Below are positions 42,266 to 51,155 of a DNA stretch of 64,000 nt, piece by piece (position 1 is the stretch's first letter; every line of letters starts with the position of its first letter). The stretch is taken from contig CAWHNT010000047.1 in the NCBI GenBank assembly GCA_963830775.1, forward strand, positions 310,001-374,000, written 5' to 3'. The DNA comes from CAWHNT01 sp963830775 (GTDB taxonomy: Bacteria; Pseudomonadota; Alphaproteobacteria; Geminicoccales; Geminicoccaceae). A program made the position numbers and the translations under genes. The notes below the pieces were generated by a model that did not search any database, was not told where the DNA came from, and saw only the letters and a list, made by a program, of their open reading frames with translations.

Positions 42266-43197
42266 CAGGAAAGCTCAAGGACGAGCTGTTTCCGATCCAG
42301 GAAACCCGGTTCTACAGGTTCTCCAGACTGCCGGTGATCAAGAACGCCTTCAAATGCGCTCGTGAGAGCTTGCTACCACATGTTTCACTGGAGCTGACAC
42401 TTGCTTTGTTTCATCTGAAATCCTTCGGCTACTTGCCCAACTTGCGGCGGCCGAGCACCTTCAACGAGAAGCTTCAGTGGAAGAAGCTGTATGACAGGAG
42501 AGAGCTTCTCGTTCAAACTGCAGACAAGTTCGCAGTCCGAGACTATGTGCGGGCGAATGGTCTTGAGCGGATCCTTATTCCACTTCTCTGGCACGGCACA
42601 GATCCCAAAGCCATTCCGTTCGAGCAGCTACCGGAGCGCTTCGTTGTGAAGCCGAACCACTTGAGCGGTGCGGTCATCATCGTGCGGCAGGGGAGAGCTG
42701 CTGACACTGACTTCATCCAGGCACAAGCAGAAGCATGGATGGCGGCCAAGTACCACTCCAGGGCGCTTGAGTGGGCATATCAGAACATTGAGCCTCGCAT
42801 CCTTGTCGAGGAGTTCATAAGTTGCCCTGGAGACGAGGTGTGCCCAGACTACAAGTTCTTTTGCTTCCATGGGCAGCCACGCTTCTGCCAGGTCGACATG
42901 GATCGTTTTACCGACCACCGTAAGAACATATACGACTTGAATTGGCATCTGCTTCCCGTAAAGTATAATCATGACAATGGGCCGGATGTGCCACGGCCTG
43001 CCAATCTGGATGACATGCTTTGCGTTTGTCGGATACTCAGTAAGGAGTTCGACTTTGTCAGAGTGGATCTTTATTCCGTGGATAACAACGTGTTCTTTGG
43101 TGAGCTGACCCACTATCCCGCCGCAGGCAGCGGCAGGTTCAATCCGCCGGAGTTCGATCGGGAGATGGGAAGCTACTGGCGTGTGGGCACGACCTGA
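42266..43197 (+). CDS. TupA-like ATP-grasp protein, start codon lost at the IS1 junction
   Basis: About 300 residues of the TupA-like ATP-grasp family, found in polysaccharide and teichuronopeptide gene clusters, where a sugar-polymer or amino-acid ligation is suspected. Diagnostic blocks are RPSTFNEKLQWKKLYDRRELL, LPERFVVKPNHLSGAVIIV, EPRILVEEFISCPGDEVCPDYKFFCF and YDLNWHLLPV. Near-full length, but no ATG, GTG or TTG suited to begin it lies before residue 50. The open frame extends upstream only into IS1 sequence. GC content is clearly lower than in the neighbours, a sign of transfer. It is probably inactive or translated from an IS-borne start. Confidence 0.78.
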
Positions 43198-43477
43198 TCA
43201 TGGATCCTGCCACGTTGCACATCCACCCGCGCAGCCGGCGTCCCACTGTGTCTTGACCGCGCATGGTCCGCACAGGAGAATTGTGGCAAACTTGGTGCTT
43301 GAGATGAATAAGGCGGTTTCCACCATCAGAGATGGCGTTCCAGTTAGCCCGGAGACGCGGTTTGGGGTAGAACAAGGGAGTCAGCCTGAAGCAAGCTCAT
43401 CGAGTGCCAGAACAAACGATTTCCGGGCGTCGCCCGTGCCGGCCGCTAAGTCTTTCCTGCACGGTGCCGTCCAACAT

Positions 43478-43484
43478 GGAGAGG
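43478..43484 (+). promoter_or_regulatory. Ribosome binding site choosing the first GT4 start
   Basis: GGAGAGG seven bases before the ATG at 43492. The in-frame ATG at 43555, nearer to the conserved domain, has no such site, so the longer form is preferred. Confidence 0.6.
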
Positions 43485-43491
43485 CGACGCC

Positions 43492-44817
43492 ATGCTCCTT
43501 CGCACTGGTCATCCGACCAGCGATACCCTGGTCAGCAAGCCCCTAGACCGTCGCATGACGGTCGAGATGCCGCGGCCGGCGCAGCCGACCCCGGGGCGGC
43601 TGGCTTTCCTGGTCCGTGACCTTGGCCTCGGCGGTGTGGGTCGCAGCACATTGCGGCTGGCCCGGCATTTCCTGGAGCGGGGCGTTGCAGTCGACCTTGT
43701 TCTTGAGAAAGATAAGGGTCCGTTGCGGAGCCTCATTCCCGAGGGCGCGGAAGTCACCGTGTTGGGCTCAGGCGAGCCCTACTGGCGCACGAAACTGATG
43801 ATGCTGCGCTCCGATCCGGGGGGCTTGGCCCATCTCATTCCGGCCGTGATTCGGCCGCATCGGCCGTTGGGCTCCTACCCGCGGCTGCCAGCCCTGGTTC
43901 AATATCTCCGCCGGGCCAAGCCGGACGCGCTGATCTCGGCACTGACCTACCAGAACCTTCTTGCGGTCGCGGCCTGCCGGGCCGCCCGGACCGGGACCAG
44001 GGTCCTGATCAGCGAGCGGACCACCGTCAACGAGATCGCGAAGCAGCGTCTGGGCAAGAAGAAGGCGAAGCTGCTGCCGCTGATCGTGCACCGCCAGTAT
44101 ATGATAGCGGACGCGATCGTGGCGGTGTCCGATGGCGTCGCCGATCACCTGGCCCGGCAGGTGAGCCTGCCGCGGGACCGGATCGTCACGATCTACAACC
44201 CGGTGGTCGGGCCCGATCTCTTCAGGAGTGCGGCAGCACCGGTCGACCATCCCTGGTTCCAGCCCGGCGAGCCCCCGGTGGTGCTGGGCGTCGGCCGGCT
44301 GCAGGAGCAGAAGGACTACCCGACCCTGGTGCGGGCCTTCGCCCGGCTGCGCGCCACCCGGCCGGTACGGCTCCTCATCCTGGGCCAGGGTCCGAAACCG
44401 GACCGCACGGCTCTTGCCCAAGCCGAGCTGCACAAACTTGCCAACGAGCTTGGCGTCGGTGCCGACGTGGACGTGCCGGGCTACGCCGACAATCCCTACG
44501 CCTACATGGCGCGGGCCGGCGTGTTCGTCCTCTCGTCCGCCTGGGAGGGCTTCGGCAACGCTCTGGCCGAGGCGCTGGCCTGCGGCTGCCCGGTGGTGTC
44601 GACCGACTGCCCGAGCGGCCCGGCCGAAATCCTGGACTATGGCCGCTACGGGCCACTCGTGCCCGTGGGCGACGACGCTGCGATGGCGGAGGCGATGGCA
44701 CGGATGCTCGATGCGCCACCCGACCGCGATTTCCTCCGTCGGCGCGGCAGCACGTTCACCGTCGAGAGGGCAGCCGATGCCTATCTCGACGCTCTTTTCG
44801 GCAACGCTGCTGCCTGA
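43492..44817 (+). CDS. GT4-family glycosyltransferase (paralogue 1)
   Basis: A 441-residue GT-B enzyme. The N-terminal Rossmann domain starts at LAFLVRDLGLGGVGRSTLRLA with the glycine-rich loop. The C-terminal domain has VVLGVGRLQEQKDYPTLVRAF and the donor-binding E-x7-E region SSAWEGFGNALAEALACGCPVVSTDCPSGPAEIL. It should transfer a sugar from a nucleotide donor to a lipid-linked or glycan acceptor at the cytoplasmic face of the inner membrane. It is closely similar in order and motifs to the gene that follows and to two minus-strand genes at 47725 and 49899, so they are probably local duplicates. Confidence 0.9.
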   Translation: MLLRTGHPTSDTLVSKPLDRRMTVEMPRPAQPTPGRLAFLVRDLGLGGVGRSTLRLARHFLERGVAVDLVLEKDKGPLRSLIPEGAEVTVLGSGEPYWRTKLMMLRSDPGGLAHLIPAVIRPHRPLGSYPRLPALVQYLRRAKPDALISALTYQNLLAVAACRAARTGTRVLISERTTVNEIAKQRLGKKKAKLLPLIVHRQYMIADAIVAVSDGVADHLARQVSLPRDRIVTIYNPVVGPDLFRSAAAPVDHPWFQPGEPPVVLGVGRLQEQKDYPTLVRAFARLRATRPVRLLILGQGPKPDRTALAQAELHKLANELGVGADVDVPGYADNPYAYMARAGVFVLSSAWEGFGNALAEALACGCPVVSTDCPSGPAEILDYGRYGPLVPVGDDAAMAEAMARMLDAPPDRDFLRRRGSTFTVERAADAYLDALFGNAAA

Positions 44818-46114
44818 TCGGGTTGGGCCGGGCAAGCGCGCCAAGGCCCGCCGGAGGCGGGTGGCGCTGCTGATCCGCGACCTCGGCGTCGGCGGGGTCG
44901 GCCGCAACGCGCTGCAGCTCGCGCGTGGCCTGATGGATCGCGGCGTGGCCGTGGACTTCGTGGTCAAGCATGAGCGCGGGCCACTGCGGAAGCTGGTTCC
45001 AAAGGGTGCTCGCATCGTGGTCCTGGAAGAGGGATCGCCCTGGGAGGCCAAGCGCCTGACCCTGCGCGCCGACCCATGGGCGTTCCTCTATCTGCTGCCC
45101 TCGGTCATCATCCCGCGCGAGCCCGTGGGCTCCTACCGGCGGCTGCCAGCCCTGGTCCGCTATCTCGAGCAGACCAAGCCCGATGGCCTGATCTCGGCAC
45201 TGGCACACCAGAACCTCCTGGCGATCGCCGCCAGCCGCGTGGCCGGCGGGAAGACCAGGGTCATCGTCAGCGAGCACAGCACGGACAACGCCCTGACCCG
45301 GGATCGGCACTCGCTGAAGCGGTGGGCGTTGCCGGCCCTGGCCCGGCGCCAGTACCTGATGGCGGACGCGATCGTCACCGTCTCGCGCGGGCTGGCCGAC
45401 AGCCTCGCCCTGGTGACCGGCCTGCCGCGGGAGCGCGTCACCACGATCTACAACCCGGTGGTTGGTCGCGATCTCAGGGCCAATGCCGCAGTCCGGCTTC
45501 GCCATCCCTGGTTCCAGCCCGGCCAGCCGCCGGTCGTCCTCGGCGTAGGGCGGCTGCAGGAGCAGAAGGACTTCCCAACCCTCATCCGCGCCTTCGCTCA
45601 GCTGCATGCCACCCGGCCGCTCCGGCTCGTGATCCTCGGCCGCGGCCCGAACCGGCAGAAGACGGAAGTGGCGCAGGCCGAGCTGCGCGAGCTTGCCCGC
45701 TCGCTGGGCGTGGAGAGCGACTTCGATCTCCCGGGCTACGTCGCCAATCCCTATCCCTACATGGCGCGCTCTGGGGTGTTCGCCCTGTCCTCCGCCTGGG
45801 AAGGGTTCGGGAATGCGCTGGTCGAGGCCATGGCCTGCGGCTGCCCGGTGGTATCGACCGACTGCCCGAGCGGTCCGGCCGAAATCCTGGACCGCGGCCG
45901 CTACGGGCCTATGGTCCCGATCGGCGACGATGCCGCCCTGGCACACGCGATGGCGCGCATGCTCGATGCGCCGCCCGATCCGGACATCCTGCGCCAGCGT
46001 GCAGCGATGTTCAGCGTTGAGCGCTCGGCCGATGCCTATCTCAAAGCTCTCTTCGGCAAGGCCATGGCCACGTCGCCGGAGCTTGCCAGTCTTGCCACGA
46101 ACGGTGCGCGATGA
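44777..46114 (+). CDS. GT4-family glycosyltransferase (paralogue 2)
   Basis: About 445 residues, with the same plan as the gene before it: VALLIRDLGVGGVGRNALQLA, the HPWFQPGQPPVVLGVGRLQEQ block and SAWEGFGNALVEAMACGCPVV. The ATG at 44777 overlaps the previous gene by 41 bases; a GTG near 44858 at RRRVALL would also give a complete fold. Its TGA overlaps the next ATG as ATGA, so GT4-GT4-GT39 form one unit. Donor and acceptor unknown. Confidence 0.88.
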   Translation: MPISTLFSATLLPDRVGPGKRAKARRRRVALLIRDLGVGGVGRNALQLARGLMDRGVAVDFVVKHERGPLRKLVPKGARIVVLEEGSPWEAKRLTLRADPWAFLYLLPSVIIPREPVGSYRRLPALVRYLEQTKPDGLISALAHQNLLAIAASRVAGGKTRVIVSEHSTDNALTRDRHSLKRWALPALARRQYLMADAIVTVSRGLADSLALVTGLPRERVTTIYNPVVGRDLRANAAVRLRHPWFQPGQPPVVLGVGRLQEQKDFPTLIRAFAQLHATRPLRLVILGRGPNRQKTEVAQAELRELARSLGVESDFDLPGYVANPYPYMARSGVFALSSAWEGFGNALVEAMACGCPVVSTDCPSGPAEILDRGRYGPMVPIGDDAALAHAMARMLDAPPDPDILRQRAAMFSVERSADAYLKALFGKAMATSPELASLATNGAR

Positions 46115-47758
46115 TTGCGGACGATAGCAGACCGGGCCTGGTGAGGTCCCTCCGGCGGCCGGGCGAATGGGCGGTCTCTGCCACGGCGGCGCTGCTGGCC
46201 ATCATGGCGGTCGCGGCGGCCTTGCGCATCTACCGCCTGAGCGAGCTCTCGCTGTGGATCGACGAAGGCTTCACCTTGTGGGCCACGCGCCAGAACCTCG
46301 CCTATATCTGGCAGTTCATCCCCACCTTCGACAGCCATCCGCCCTTCTACTACACCTTCCTCAAAGGCTGGACGGCGATCTTCGGCATCAGCGAGGAGGC
46401 GCTGCGCGGACCTTCCGTGATCGCCAGCGTCGCCACCGTGCCGGTGATGTGGCTGGCCGGCCGGATCCTGGGGGGACCGGAGCATGGGCGCTGGGTCGGG
46501 CTCGCCGCAGGCCCTCCTCTACGCCCTGGCGCCGGTCCAAATCCGCTACGCCCAGGAAGCCCGCTCCTACGCGATCTTGAACCTCGCCACCGCCTGCGCC
46601 ATCGCGAGTGCCCTCTGGCTCGCTACCCACCCCGAGGCGGCGCGCCGCCCGCTCCTGGGCTGGGGCGGTGCCCGGACCGGTGACGCCAGCGAACGTCATG
46701 CAAGGCTGGCGTGGGCCGGGCTCGTGGCCGGTGCCGGGCTGGTCTGCTGGCTGCACAATCTGGGGCCGTTCCTCAGCATGGCCCTTGGTGCTGCCGGACT
46801 CGTCTGGGTCTGGCGTGACCTGCGCTGGGACCGGCATGCGCTCACCAACGGCCTGATCGTCCTGGCCCTGATCGTCCTGATCTGGTCGCCGTTCGCGCTC
46901 CGCTTCCTGGCCCAATCGGAGAGGTTCTCGCAGGATTTGTGGATCCCGGAGGTCGACGCCGCCCGGCTCGACCAGATCCTCCGCTTCCTGTTCGAGGTCC
47001 CCTACGTGGGCGACCTCCCGACCTTCTGGCCACTGCTGGCGCTTGCCGTACTTGGGCTAGTTGCGCTGGCCCGGTACGGGCGGCCGGCCGCGGGCATCCT
47101 GCTCGCGGCCACAATGGTCCTCCCGATCCTGCTCTCGCTTCTCGCGAGCGTCACCGTCCGGCCCATCTTCCTTGGCCGCACGCTCCTCTTCACCAGTGTG
47201 CCGTTCTACCTGCTGGTCGCATCCTCGCTCCTGCTCCTGCCGGCCAGCCGCACATGGCTGCGTGGGGCCGCCGTGGCCGTGGTCGCAGCCGTGTTCGCCA
47301 CTGGTGCTGTCAACTACTACACTGAATTCGACAAGGAGCCCTGGCGCGACCTCGCCAAGCGCATCGTCCGCGAGTGGCAGCCGAACGATCTCGTCGTCAC
47401 GATGCCCGAGTTCCAGAAGGTCCTGATCGACTACTACGCCGCCAAGCAGGACAGGGTCCTGCCGGTGTTCGAGCTGCCGGTCCCGGTCCATTTCCCGGAG
47501 CCCGGCATCGTCGGGCCGCACGCGATCATGGATCTGGAGAGGCTCACCCCGCAGGACGTCGAGGCGCTGCGCCCGGCCTTGCCGGCCGAGGGTCGGGTCT
47601 GGCTCGTTGCCTATCGCGGTGAGCGTTATGACGAGCACCGGCTGGTGCATGGACTGCTGACGTCGCAGGGCCGCAAGCTCCTGCGTGAGAAGCGCCTCTA
47701 CGCGAGCCGGCTCTTCTTCTACCTTTATGGCCCGCCGGGAAGCAGCAGCGCCAAATAG
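46111..47758 (+). CDS. GT39/ArnT-like membrane glycosyltransferase (frameshift near 46500)
   Basis: A polytopic transferase that uses a polyprenyl-phosphate sugar at the periplasmic face. The first frame has helix 1 (TAALLAIMAVAAALRIYRL) and the catalytic loop LSLWIDEGFTLWATRQN with Asp-Glu, then DSHPPFYYTFLKGW. It breaks near 46500 and continues as LLYALAPVQIRYAQEARSYA with about eight further helices and a soluble C-terminal domain (DLVVTMPEFQKVLIDYYAAK). It is coupled to the GT4 gene upstream by ATGA. The last 34 bases overlap the converging minus-strand GT4 gene. Confidence 0.86.
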
Positions 47759-48955
47759 GCGTCGACCGCCCGCTCCACGGTGAAGTAGGCGCCGCGCTGG
47801 CGCAGCCGGTTCCGGTCGGGCGGCTCGTCCAGCGTGGCCTGGATGGCAGCCGCCATGGCCTGGGCGTCACCGACGGGGACGAGGCGGCCATAGGCCCCGC
47901 CCTCCACGATCTCCGCCGGCCCGTGCGGGCAGTCGGTGCTCACCACGGGGCAGCCGCAGGCGAGCGCCTGGATCAGCACGTTGGAAAGGCCCTCATACCG
48001 GGATGAGAGGACGAACACCCCGGCCCGCTTCATGTAGGGATAGGGATTCGCGATGAAGCCGGGAAGTGCCACGTCCGAGGCGACCCCCAGCTCGGCCGCA
48101 AGCGCCATCAGAGACTTCCCGCTCGGAAGCCGTCTGTGCCTCGTTCCTGCCCGAGCCCAGGATCATCAGCCGCGCCGGCCGTCGGCCGCGCAAGCTGGCG
48201 AACGCGCGGATCAGGGTCGGAAAGTCCTTCTGCGGCACGAGCCGGCCCACGCCCAGCACCACGGGCGGCTCGCCCGGCCCGAACCAGGGATGGTCGAGCG
48301 GCTGCTCGGCGGCGGCCAGGACCTGCGGCGTGACGACCGGGTTGTAGACGACCGCGATCCGCTCCCGGGGCAGATCGGCTGCAGCAGCCAGATCGTCCGC
48401 GACGCCGGCCGAGACGGCGATGATCACGTCCGCCATCTCGTACGCGCGCCGCAGGGCGGGCCGGAGATAGCGCTTGCGCCATTTGCGGTCGCTGCCCAGC
48501 GTGACGGAGAGCGTGTTGCGCTGACTGAGCGCGATGCGCGTGCTCACACCCGCCAGCCGGCGCGCCAGGGACGCCAGCATGTTCGGGACCGGCGTGGCGG
48601 CGATCAGCCCGGCCGGCCGGCGCCGGCGCAGGTAGCGGGCAAGCGAGGGCAGATAGGGCAGCCGGTGCGGCGGCGGCCGGGCCAGGAGGAGAGGGCGGAG
48701 ATAGGCCGCCACCCCGCCGGGATCGGCTCGGACCACGGCCGCCCGGGCCAGGAGCACAGGTGCCGCCTCGAGCTCGACGACGGAAACTCCCGCAGGGATC
48801 TGCTCCAGCAACGGCCCCTTGCGCTCGCAGACGACGATGTCGACGGCATAGCCGAGCTCGCGCAGTCGCCCGGCCGTCTCCACCATCGCGATCTCCGCAC
48901 CGCCACCCTGGAGGTCCGTGAGCAGCAGCGAGATCAGCAGGGGCTCCGGGCTCAC
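47725..48955 (-). CDS. GT4-family glycosyltransferase (paralogue 3; frameshift near 48108)
   Basis: The GTG start at 48955-48953 overlaps the stop of the GT2 gene. The N-terminal domain opens LLISLLLTDLQGGGAEIAMVE, then the shared block HPWFGPGEPPVVLGVGRLVPQ. A frame change near 48108, in the segment GRNEAQTASEREV, joins to the last part (AELGVASDVALPGFIANPYP, SSRYEGLSNVLIQALACGCPV). About 408 residues when repaired. It is the last gene of the opgG-opgH-GT4-GT2-GT4 operon and converges on the GT39 gene. Confidence 0.87.
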
Positions 48956-49902
48956 GCCCGGCTGCGCCCGAGCAGGCGGCGGATGGTGCCACGGAGCCCG
49001 GGGGCGGGCTCTTCCGCGCGACGGCGCAGGCCGACAATGTCCCGGTCGGCTTCGCTCGTCGTCAGCTCCCAGCTGGCGAGGAACTCGTGGAACGCCCTCG
49101 GATGCGATCTCTCGGCAAGATAGCGCTGGGGCTCGATCCGTTCGAACGGCCGCGGGTCGGCCTCGACCTCCCTGACCGGCCGGCCTTCCCAGCGCGCCCG
49201 CATGCTCTCGAAGCGCCGCAGCTTCGTCAGGAGCTGATCCGGCGTGAAGAAGAAGTGGTCGTACTTGTAGAGATGGGCATCGAGCACGCCGTCCTCCGGG
49301 AAGGCCGGCCCGGCAAAATAGTGCTTGTCGATCCCGGTCACCGGATCGACGAAGCTCTTGCGCCTGGCGAGCCGGATCGGCCGCTCGTTGCCGCCCGTGT
49401 CCTCCTTGATGCCGTAGCCGATCCCAGCGCTCCTGGTCTCGGCCAGGCGCTTGTTGATGCACCACCATTTCCGCTTGCCGATCGGCCGACAGTGGCCGTC
49501 CTGGCACTCGATCAGCTTGAAGCCCAGCAGCACGTCCCGCTGGGTCCGCTGCTCCAGCTGGTGCCGGAGCGAACCGTGCTCGGCGTCGGGCAGGACATGA
49601 TCGGCATCGAAGGCGATCGCCCAGTCGCCGGTGCAGCGCTCGAACCCGGTCTGGCGCTGGATGCCGAACTGCGGGCGCTCCCAGGCGTCGCCGGCACCCC
49701 AGCGGGTCTGCTCATTGCTGACGACCACCAGCCGCTCATGGCCGCGCAGCCGGGCCAGCGCCTCCAGGCTGCCGTCCGTGCTGCCGCCATCGACGACCAC
49801 GACCTCGTCCGCGAAGTCGAGAAAGCTCTGCACCGCCGGCAGGTAGATCAGGTAGCCGGTCGAGAGCGGGTTCGTGACGTAGGTGTGCGCCGAGACCCTC
49901 AT
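48952..49902 (-). CDS. GT2-family glycosyltransferase
   Basis: A 316-residue GT-A enzyme. The N-terminal nucleotide-binding region shows FADEVVVVDGGSTDGSLEAL, followed by the metal-binding DxD as IAFDADHVLPDAEHG. The later part has KRKWWCINKRLAETR and a helical tail. It is cytoplasmic, without a membrane helix. Its ATG (49902) overlaps the stop of the upstream GT4 gene as ATGA, and its TGA overlaps the GTG of the next GT4, so all are translationally coupled. Substrate unknown. Confidence 0.88.
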   Translation of the reverse strand: MRVSAHTYVTNPLSTGYLIYLPAVQSFLDFADEVVVVDGGSTDGSLEALARLRGHERLVVVSNEQTRWGAGDAWERPQFGIQRQTGFERCTGDWAIAFDADHVLPDAEHGSLRHQLEQRTQRDVLLGFKLIECQDGHCRPIGKRKWWCINKRLAETRSAGIGYGIKEDTGGNERPIRLARRKSFVDPVTGIDKHYFAGPAFPEDGVLDAHLYKYDHFFFTPDQLLTKLRRFESMRARWEGRPVREVEADPRPFERIEPQRYLAERSHPRAFHEFLASWELTTSEADRDIVGLRRRAEEPAPGLRGTIRRLLGRSRA

Positions 49903-51155
49903 CGCGGTGCCGTCCCCAGGAGCACCTGCGCGTAGCGCTCCACCGCGGTGTCATAGTCGAACACCGCCGCCCGCGCCTTCAGCGTCGACGAGGGCAGGGG
50001 TGCCTCCAGCGTTCGTCCGATCGCCTCTGCCATCGCTGCCGGATCACCGACCGGCACCAGCTCGCCGTAGGCACCCTCGTCCAGGATCTCGCGCGGCCCG
50101 CTCGGGCAGTCGGTGCTCACCACCGGCGTGCCGCAGGCCAGCGCCTCCAGGAGCACGTTAGGGAAGCCCTCGAAGCGCGAGGAGAGGACGAAGAGCCGGG
50201 CGCGGGCGACGTAGCGCAGAGGGTTGGGCTGGTAGCCCAGGAACGCGACGGCCTGGCCAATGCCGAGCTCGCCCGCCAGGGCCTGCAGCCGGGCCAGCGC
50301 ATTCTCGTTGCCACCGCCGATGACCGCGAGCCGCAGCCCCGGCCGCCTGGCGTGCACGAGCGCAAACGCGCGCAGCAGTGTCTCGTGATCCTTCTGCGGC
50401 GCCAGCCGGCCGACATTGATAAGGACCTCGGTGTCGCCCGTGAACCAGGGATGATCCACCGGCTCTCCCGCCTTCAGGGCAAAGCCTTTGGCCAGGGTCG
50501 GGTTGTGGAGGACGGTGATCGCCTCTGCCGGCAGCTTGAGGCTCCGGGCCAGATCGTCCGCCACGCCCTGCGAGACGGCCACGATCGCGTCGGCTTCGGC
50601 GTAGGCCCGCGCCATCAGCGGCCCCAATATCCTCTTGCGCCACTCCTTCTTCGCCTTGCCGGTCGAGAAGTGGGTGCGCTCGCTCAAGATCAGGCGCGTC
50701 GGCACGCCGGCCAGGCGCCGCGCCAGCACCGCCTCGATGTTGATGTAGGGCGAGGCAGCGAAGACGGAGGTGGGCCGGGCCTCGGCCAGATAAGCGGCAA
50801 GGGCCGGCAGGTAGGGGACCGTCTTCCACGCCCGCTTGCGCAGTGCCGCAAGCGGGCGGGCGAGCACGGGCAGCCCGCCCGGATCGGCCTTGATGGCGGC
50901 CAGACGGCCGGCCAGGCCTCCTGCCCGCCGCAGCGGTACCAGGCGAACGTCCGGCGGCACGAGCTGGGCCAGGTGGCCCTCGGCATCATAGACCACGAGG
51001 TCGACGCGCAGGCCGCGCGCCAGCATGGCCGCAGCCAAAGTGAGCACGATGTGCTGGACCCCGCCGCCCCGCAGGTCCGGGAGCACGAAGGCGATCAGGG
51101 GTGACGCCCGGCTTCCCGGCCCTGCCCGGATCGGGGCTGCGACGGTCGCGGTCAG
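49899..51155 (-). CDS. GT4-family glycosyltransferase (paralogue 4; CTG start)
   Basis: About 418 residues: PLIAFVLPDLRGGGVQHIVLT, the HPWFTGDTEVLINVGRLAPQ block and SSRFEGFPNVLLEALACGTPV with DCPSGPREIL. No ATG, GTG or TTG lies between the opgH stop and the conserved domain. The only candidate is CTG at 51155-51153, overlapping the opgH TGA as CTGA and giving an N-terminus TATVAAPIRAGPG. It links the opgGH pair directly to the three glycosyltransferase genes. Confidence 0.87.
   Translation of the reverse strand: MTATVAAPIRAGPGSRASPLIAFVLPDLRGGGVQHIVLTLAAAMLARGLRVDLVVYDAEGHLAQLVPPDVRLVPLRRAGGLAGRLAAIKADPGGLPVLARPLAALRKRAWKTVPYLPALAAYLAEARPTSVFAASPYINIEAVLARRLAGVPTRLILSERTHFSTGKAKKEWRKRILGPLMARAYAEADAIVAVSQGVADDLARSLKLPAEAITVLHNPTLAKGFALKAGEPVDHPWFTGDTEVLINVGRLAPQKDHETLLRAFALVHARRPGLRLAVIGGGNENALARLQALAGELGIGQAVAFLGYQPNPLRYVARARLFVLSSRFEGFPNVLLEALACGTPVVSTDCPSGPREILDEGAYGELVPVGDPAAMAEAIGRTLEAPLPSSTLKARAAVFDYDTAVERYAQVLLGTAPR

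Noticed and set aside
43283..43546. A GTG start with AGGAG ahead and 87 codons, before the first GT4 gene
   Set aside because: The product has no recognisable features and its second half overlaps the GT4 start and ribosome site; the good Shine-Dalgarno may be chance or a relic.
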